From Acidimicrobiaceae bacterium (lineage in GTDB: Bacteria > Actinomycetota > Acidimicrobiia > Acidimicrobiales > RAAP-2), in assembly GCA_003151555.1 (NCBI GenBank), contig PLXU01000041.1, positions 7,794 through 17,565 on the forward strand: 9,772 nucleotides of DNA, written 5' to 3'. The notes beneath the pieces were generated by a model. That model was not told the origin of the DNA, did no database searches, and worked only from the letters and a program-made list of their open reading frames with translations. How positions within the stretch are numbered: position 1 is the first letter of the stretch; every line of letters begins with the position of its first letter. The translations under genes were made by a program, and so were the position numbers. Positions 7,126 to 9,772 of this stretch are shown here, piece by piece.

Positions 7126-8465
7126 AGGTAACTCTTCATTTGCGACTGCATGCTCGACGCCGCACTCTGCGCGCTCAGGGCTCCGGAGAATACGCCGTTA
7201 TTGGTCTGATACCAGTACGAGTCGATGCTGCCCGGCATGATGTTGTCGAACGCCTCGTCCAGGGCGTAGTGATCCGTCTTGATGTAGGTGTTCAGTTCCG
7301 TCAGCAGTGGCTGCGCCGAGGCGAAGGCGGCCGAGGCCGTGAACGTCACGTTGTTGGGCAGTTGCCCGAGTTCCTGCACGGACAGGGACTGCACCTTTAC
7401 CGTGGTGAGGAACTTGATCAGCTTCACGTCGTCGGCCACGTTCTTGGAGCTTTTGAAGATCACGTACGAATTGTTAGGACCGCCGGACAGCGACTTGGGG
7501 AACTTCGAACCGCTCAGCGCGGGCACCGGGAATAGCCCCACGTTCGTGCCGAGGCCCTTGGAGATCTGGGTGTCGTAATACTGACCAGTGATCGTCATGG
7601 CGGCCTTACCGGCGGCAAAGTTCGCCACGCCCGTGGTGTACGTCAGCGTCGCCGCGTCGGAGTTCGTGAGCCCGTCGGCGAAGAGAGCGTGCCACGCCTC
7701 GTAGGGCTTTATCAGCTCGTTGGTGTTCAGCGACGCCTTGCCGTTGTACATCGCCAGCACGCCTTGGTTGCCGCCGTAGGCCGACATCAACGCATCCATG
7801 GACCAGGCGCCGAAGTACCCCTCCTTCTCGCCGAACTCAAAGGGGGTGACACCCTTCGCCTTCAACTTCTTTGCGAGCGTGACCAGGGCGTTCCACGTGG
7901 TGGGCAGGGGTCCGGAGATACCAGCCTTCGCGAACAACTTCTTGTTGTAGTAGACGGTGTAGTAATAGCCCGCACCGTAGGGAACGGCGTAGATTTTGCC
8001 TCCCGTCTTGTAGTTCTGCGTGACGAACTGCCAACCGGTCAGCGAATTGATGTACGGCTGGCCGAGCAGCGAGTTGAGCGGATCCAGGAACTTCGCATTC
8101 TGGATGACCTGTCCCCCCACGTAGAGCTGACCGATGTCCGGTGTCGTACCCGCCAGTTCCGAGGACTGCAGCAGGGTGTTAAACGCCGTCGTCGAAGCCA
8201 TCGGCTCTTGAAGAATCTTGACCTGGATATTCGGATTCGCCTTCTCGAACAGATTGACGCCCTTCGTGAGGAACGACTGGGATGCCGGCACTCCGACAGA
8301 GCCCGCGGCCAGCGGATCGTTCCACACGGTCAAGACCGTCTTGGCGCTGGCACCCGAGGTGCTCGCCACCAGGGCCACGCTCGACACCATGGCCAGCGCG
8401 ATTCCCGCTGCGAGTATTCGATATTGCCGTGAAGACTTTCGACCATCCCCATCGAAACGAAACAT
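7104..8465 (-). CDS. Extracellular sugar-binding protein of the ABC importer (SBP family 1)
   Basis: A 453-residue binding protein that would capture the sugar outside the membrane and deliver it to the two permeases. A Sec-type signal peptide is clear: basic RKSSRQYR, a hydrophobic stretch ILAAGIALAMVSSVALVAS (17-35) and an ASA cleavage site before Lys42. There is no lipobox and no cysteine anywhere in the protein. Mature family features include KTVLTVWNDP, FEKANPNIQVKI, TPDIGQLYVGG, AVPYGAGYYYTVYYNKKLF, FAAGKAAMTITGQYY and SGGPNNSYVIFK. Length is normal for family 1. The preferred start is ATG at 8463-8465, which has GGGGGA a few bases ahead; ATG at 8475-8477 is in frame but lacks a ribosome site. 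It is the first gene of the importer operon, with its own promoter and a candidate operator upstream. Confidence 0.95.
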   Translation of the reverse strand: MFRFDGDGRKSSRQYRILAAGIALAMVSSVALVASTSGASAKTVLTVWNDPLAAGSVGVPASQSFLTKGVNLFEKANPNIQVKILQEPMASTTAFNTLLQSSELAGTTPDIGQLYVGGQVIQNAKFLDPLNSLLGQPYINSLTGWQFVTQNYKTGGKIYAVPYGAGYYYTVYYNKKLFAKAGISGPLPTTWNALVTLAKKLKAKGVTPFEFGEKEGYFGAWSMDALMSAYGGNQGVLAMYNGKASLNTNELIKPYEAWHALFADGLTNSDAATLTYTTGVANFAAGKAAMTITGQYYDTQISKGLGTNVGLFPVPALSGSKFPKSLSGGPNNSYVIFKSSKNVADDVKLIKFLTTVKVQSLSVQELGQLPNNVTFTASAAFASAQPLLTELNTYIKTDHYALDEAFDNIMPGSIDSYWYQTNNGVFSGALSAQSAASSMQSQMKSYLATAATG

Positions 8466-8485
8466 GTCATCCCCCATATGTTGAA

Positions 8486-8513
8486 GTTCCAATAATTGGA
8501 ACTGAGTTCCAAT
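8486..8513. promoter_or_regulatory. Predicted IclR-type operator in the binding-protein leader
   Basis: Three near-identical half-sites are present: GTTCCAAT (8486-8493), a 1-nt gap, ATTGGAAC (8495-8502), a 3-nt gap, GTTCCAAT (8506-8513). The first two make the perfect 17-bp palindrome GTTCCAATAATTGGAAC. The second and third make a longer one with 10-bp arms (8493-8502 and 8506-8515) around TGA. Read toward the gene, the order and gaps match the 3389-3416 site. It ends 20 nt before the start codon and lies downstream of the predicted promoter, where a bound repressor could block transcription. Confidence 0.75.
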
Positions 8514-8524
8514 TAACTTTTGGC

Positions 8525-8553
8525 ACCTTATGTTAATGAATCGATTTTGTCAA
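8525..8553 (-). promoter_or_regulatory. Predicted sigma-70-type promoter of the importer operon
   Basis: On the minus strand a consensus -35 TTGACA (plus-strand TGTCAA, 8548-8553) is followed after exactly 17 nt by TAAGGT (plus-strand ACCTTA, 8525-8530), an acceptable TAnnnT -10 for high-GC Gram-positive bacteria. Transcription would begin near 8518, giving a leader of about 50 nt that contains the operator. The surrounding 8510-8560 stretch is notably AT-rich compared with the coding DNA. Confidence 0.65.
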
Positions 8554-8647
8554 GTGCGGAGCGTTACTTTTCAATGCTCACGCGAGTCGAGCGTCAACCG
8601 CTGCTCAGTCGCCTTGACGCCACTTCGAGGTTGCACGGACGTGGTCG

Positions 8648-9541
8648 TCACGAGCGGTACGCCAAGAGTGGCGTACCCGCGACGCCCACGTCCACCGTGA
8701 AGAGTCGCCCCGCATCGGCTTCTCGCTCGAGCAGTTCGTCGCTCATGTCTTCACGAGCGGTCGTGACGTACAGCGTCGTGCCGTTCGCTCCCCCAATCGT
8801 GCAGCACGACGGCTGGGCCGTGGAGATCCGCACTCGAGCCAATTGTTCACCGTTCGGCGAATAGCGACGCACTTCGTACCCTCCCCACACCGCTAACCAC
8901 AACGCGCCTTCCGCGTCCATGCACAAGCCGTCGGGCGTGCCCTCGTTGGCGACGTCGAACTGCACGAGGACGCGTTGGTTTGACACATCGCCGTTCGCGT
9001 CCACGTCAAAGGCGCAGACCGTTCCCGGCCCGCTGTCGACGAAGTACATGGTTCGCGCGTCCGCGCTCCAACCGAGCCCATTAGAGATGGTGACGTTCGC
9101 CATCACGGTCTCGGTACCCGAGGACTCGTGAAAGCGATAGAGACTCCCTCGGCCGACTTCTTCGTTGATCGCCAATGAACCAATCCAGAATCGCCCCCAC
9201 GGATCGGCGGACCCGTCGTTCATCCGCACTTCCGCCGCCTGGTGGCCTTCGGGGCTCGCCAGTAGCGTTAACTCTCCGGACTCGTCGAGGCGGTAAATCG
9301 ACTGATCGAGCGCCACGATCCAACCGTTCGTGCGGTCCTGCATTGGCGCGAAGGCGCTCAGGAATCCCGACAACTCGTACGTTCTTTGAATGTCCACCTG
9401 CTGGGCGTCGACGAGAGCACGAAAGAAACGACCGGTCAGAATGTCAACCCATTGGAGCTCTCCTCGTACGTCGTCCCAACGACAGCATTCGCCGAGTTCA
9501 TAGAGTTCGGTGGTGCAGGCAGTGGCCATGAACTCTTGCAC
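8648..9541 (-). CDS. SMP-30/regucalcin-family lactonase
   Basis: A 297-residue six-bladed beta-propeller protein of the SMP-30/gluconolactonase/LRE family, which hydrolyses sugar lactones to aldonates using a divalent metal. Family blocks are LGE--RWD--RGELQWVDI (16-34), RMNDGSADPWGRFWIGSL (106-123), ISNGLGWSADARTMYFVDS (152-170), GTPDGLCMDAEGALWLAVWG (201-220) and PSCCTIGGANGTTLYVTTAR (244-263). The metal ligands known for regucalcin, Glu18, Asn154 and Asp204, fall at the same residue numbers here. The usual Gly-Pro after Glu18 is Cys19-Cys20. I chose the GTG at 9539-9541, which follows GAGAGGAGG by 4 nt; ATG at 9527-9529 would sit too far from that site. The 139-nt region 9542-9680 upstream shows no clear promoter. 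The gene precedes the importer operon on the same strand. Confidence 0.92.
   Translation of the reverse strand: MQEFMATACTTELYELGECCRWDDVRGELQWVDILTGRFFRALVDAQQVDIQRTYELSGFLSAFAPMQDRTNGWIVALDQSIYRLDESGELTLLASPEGHQAAEVRMNDGSADPWGRFWIGSLAINEEVGRGSLYRFHESSGTETVMANVTISNGLGWSADARTMYFVDSGPGTVCAFDVDANGDVSNQRVLVQFDVANEGTPDGLCMDAEGALWLAVWGGYEVRRYSPNGEQLARVRISTAQPSCCTIGGANGTTLYVTTAREDMSDELLEREADAGRLFTVDVGVAGTPLLAYRS
8656..8677 (-). repeat. Perfect inverted repeat at the 3' end of the lactonase gene
   Basis: GGTACGCC (8656-8663) and GGCGTACC (8670-8677) form an 8-bp stem around a 6-nt loop, covering the last codons of the lactonase gene. No T-run follows on the minus strand, so it is not a textbook intrinsic terminator. 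It could protect the 3' end of the lactonase transcript or separate it from the importer promoter about 100 nt downstream. Because it is in coding sequence, chance plus codon use is a real alternative. Confidence 0.4.
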
Positions 9542-9680
9542 GTTGCCTCCTCTCACGGTGATCGCTACCCACGATAACCGTGCGCGGCGATTTCTCATAT
9601 GAGGTTCGCGCACGCAGAAGGGCTCAATGGCCCGTTTTCGTCAACTCGCGCGGTACGGCGGTCTGTGCAAACATTCGACC

Positions 9681-9772
9681 ATGGGAAAATTGACCGAACC
9701 ATTGCTGGAGAATATTCGCTCCCACTGTTTGTCGCTGCCCGAAGTCAACGAGCGGGCAAGTCATGGCGCCCC
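9681..9772 (+). CDS. MmcQ/YjbR-like protein, N-terminal part (cut by window edge)
   Basis: An open frame from ATG at 9681 to the window end reads MGKLTEPLLENIRSHCLSLP, then EVNERASHGAP. The pattern R--CLSLPEV-ER-SHG-P matches the N-terminus of MmcQ/YjbR-like proteins (CyaY-like fold), small proteins of poorly defined function. Only about 30 residues are visible. There is no strong ribosome binding site upstream, so translation may be leaderless or use a weak site. The gene is divergent from the lactonase gene and has no evident connection to the sugar locus. Confidence 0.65.
   Translation, partial: MGKLTEPLLENIRSHCLSLPEVNERASHGA

Noticed and set aside
7689..8432. A 247-codon plus-strand open frame opposite the binding-protein gene
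   Set aside because: Arg- and Leu-rich shadow frame of a clear binding-protein gene; no motif and no ribosome site.
9594..9603. CTCATATGAG palindrome upstream of the lactonase gene as an operator
   Set aside because: A lone 10-bp palindrome, unlike the GTTCCAAT half-sites and not repeated elsewhere in the window; chance is likely.
9620..9637. GGGC-GCCC mini-hairpin followed by GTTTTC as a terminator
   Set aside because: Only 4-5 bp of stem, and it lies in a divergent region upstream of both flanking genes, where no transcript needs to end.
1..9772. CRISPR arrays, insertion sequences, tRNA or rRNA genes, phage or defence genes
   Set aside because: No regularly spaced direct repeats, transposase motifs, terminal inverted repeats or RNA-gene signatures were seen; the window is accounted for by metabolic genes.

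Overview
The window is high-GC DNA with GTG starts, purine-rich ribosome binding sites and tightly packed operons. It looks like an actinobacterium, perhaps an acidimicrobial-type lineage, but that placement is an inference from style and protein flavour and no phylogenetic marker is present. Almost the whole window is one carbohydrate uptake and oxidation locus.

Layout, right to left along the minus strand. A regucalcin/SMP-30-type lactonase (8648-9541) is followed by a sugar-importer operon: a secreted solute-binding protein (7104-8465), two permeases of the MalF and MalG types (6097-7035, 5273-6094) and a short-chain dehydrogenase (4427-5161). A zinc-dependent medium-chain dehydrogenase (3433-4404, plus strand) converges on that operon. 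It is divergent from a second minus-strand operon: an IclR-family regulator (2529-3338), an enolase-superfamily acid-sugar dehydratase-like protein (1408-2532), the importer ATPase (175-1350) and the start of an aldose-1-epimerase-like gene (1-149, cut by the window edge). At the right edge the first 30 codons of a MmcQ/YjbR-like gene run on the plus strand (9681-9772) and appear unrelated.

How it fits together: the importer brings in a sugar or sugar derivative. An epimerase could equilibrate anomers, one or both dehydrogenases could oxidise the sugar to a lactone, the SMP-30 protein could open the lactone, and the enolase-family protein could dehydrate the aldonate to a 2-keto-3-deoxy acid. 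This is the logic of non-phosphorylative sugar oxidation. The actual substrate cannot be read from the sequence, and no aldolase or hydrolase for the final step is in the window.

The most striking non-coding signal is a three-half-site operator with half-site GTTCCAAT/ATTGGAAC. It occurs in the IclR/dehydrogenase divergent region (3389-3416) and in the 5' leader of the binding-protein gene (8486-8513). Half-site order, spacing and orientation toward the downstream gene are the same at both places, which suggests that the local IclR protein controls both operons. A second signal is a 41-nt imperfect hairpin (7085-7125) with the binding-protein stop codon in its loop, at the junction where binding-protein and permease expression would be expected to diverge.
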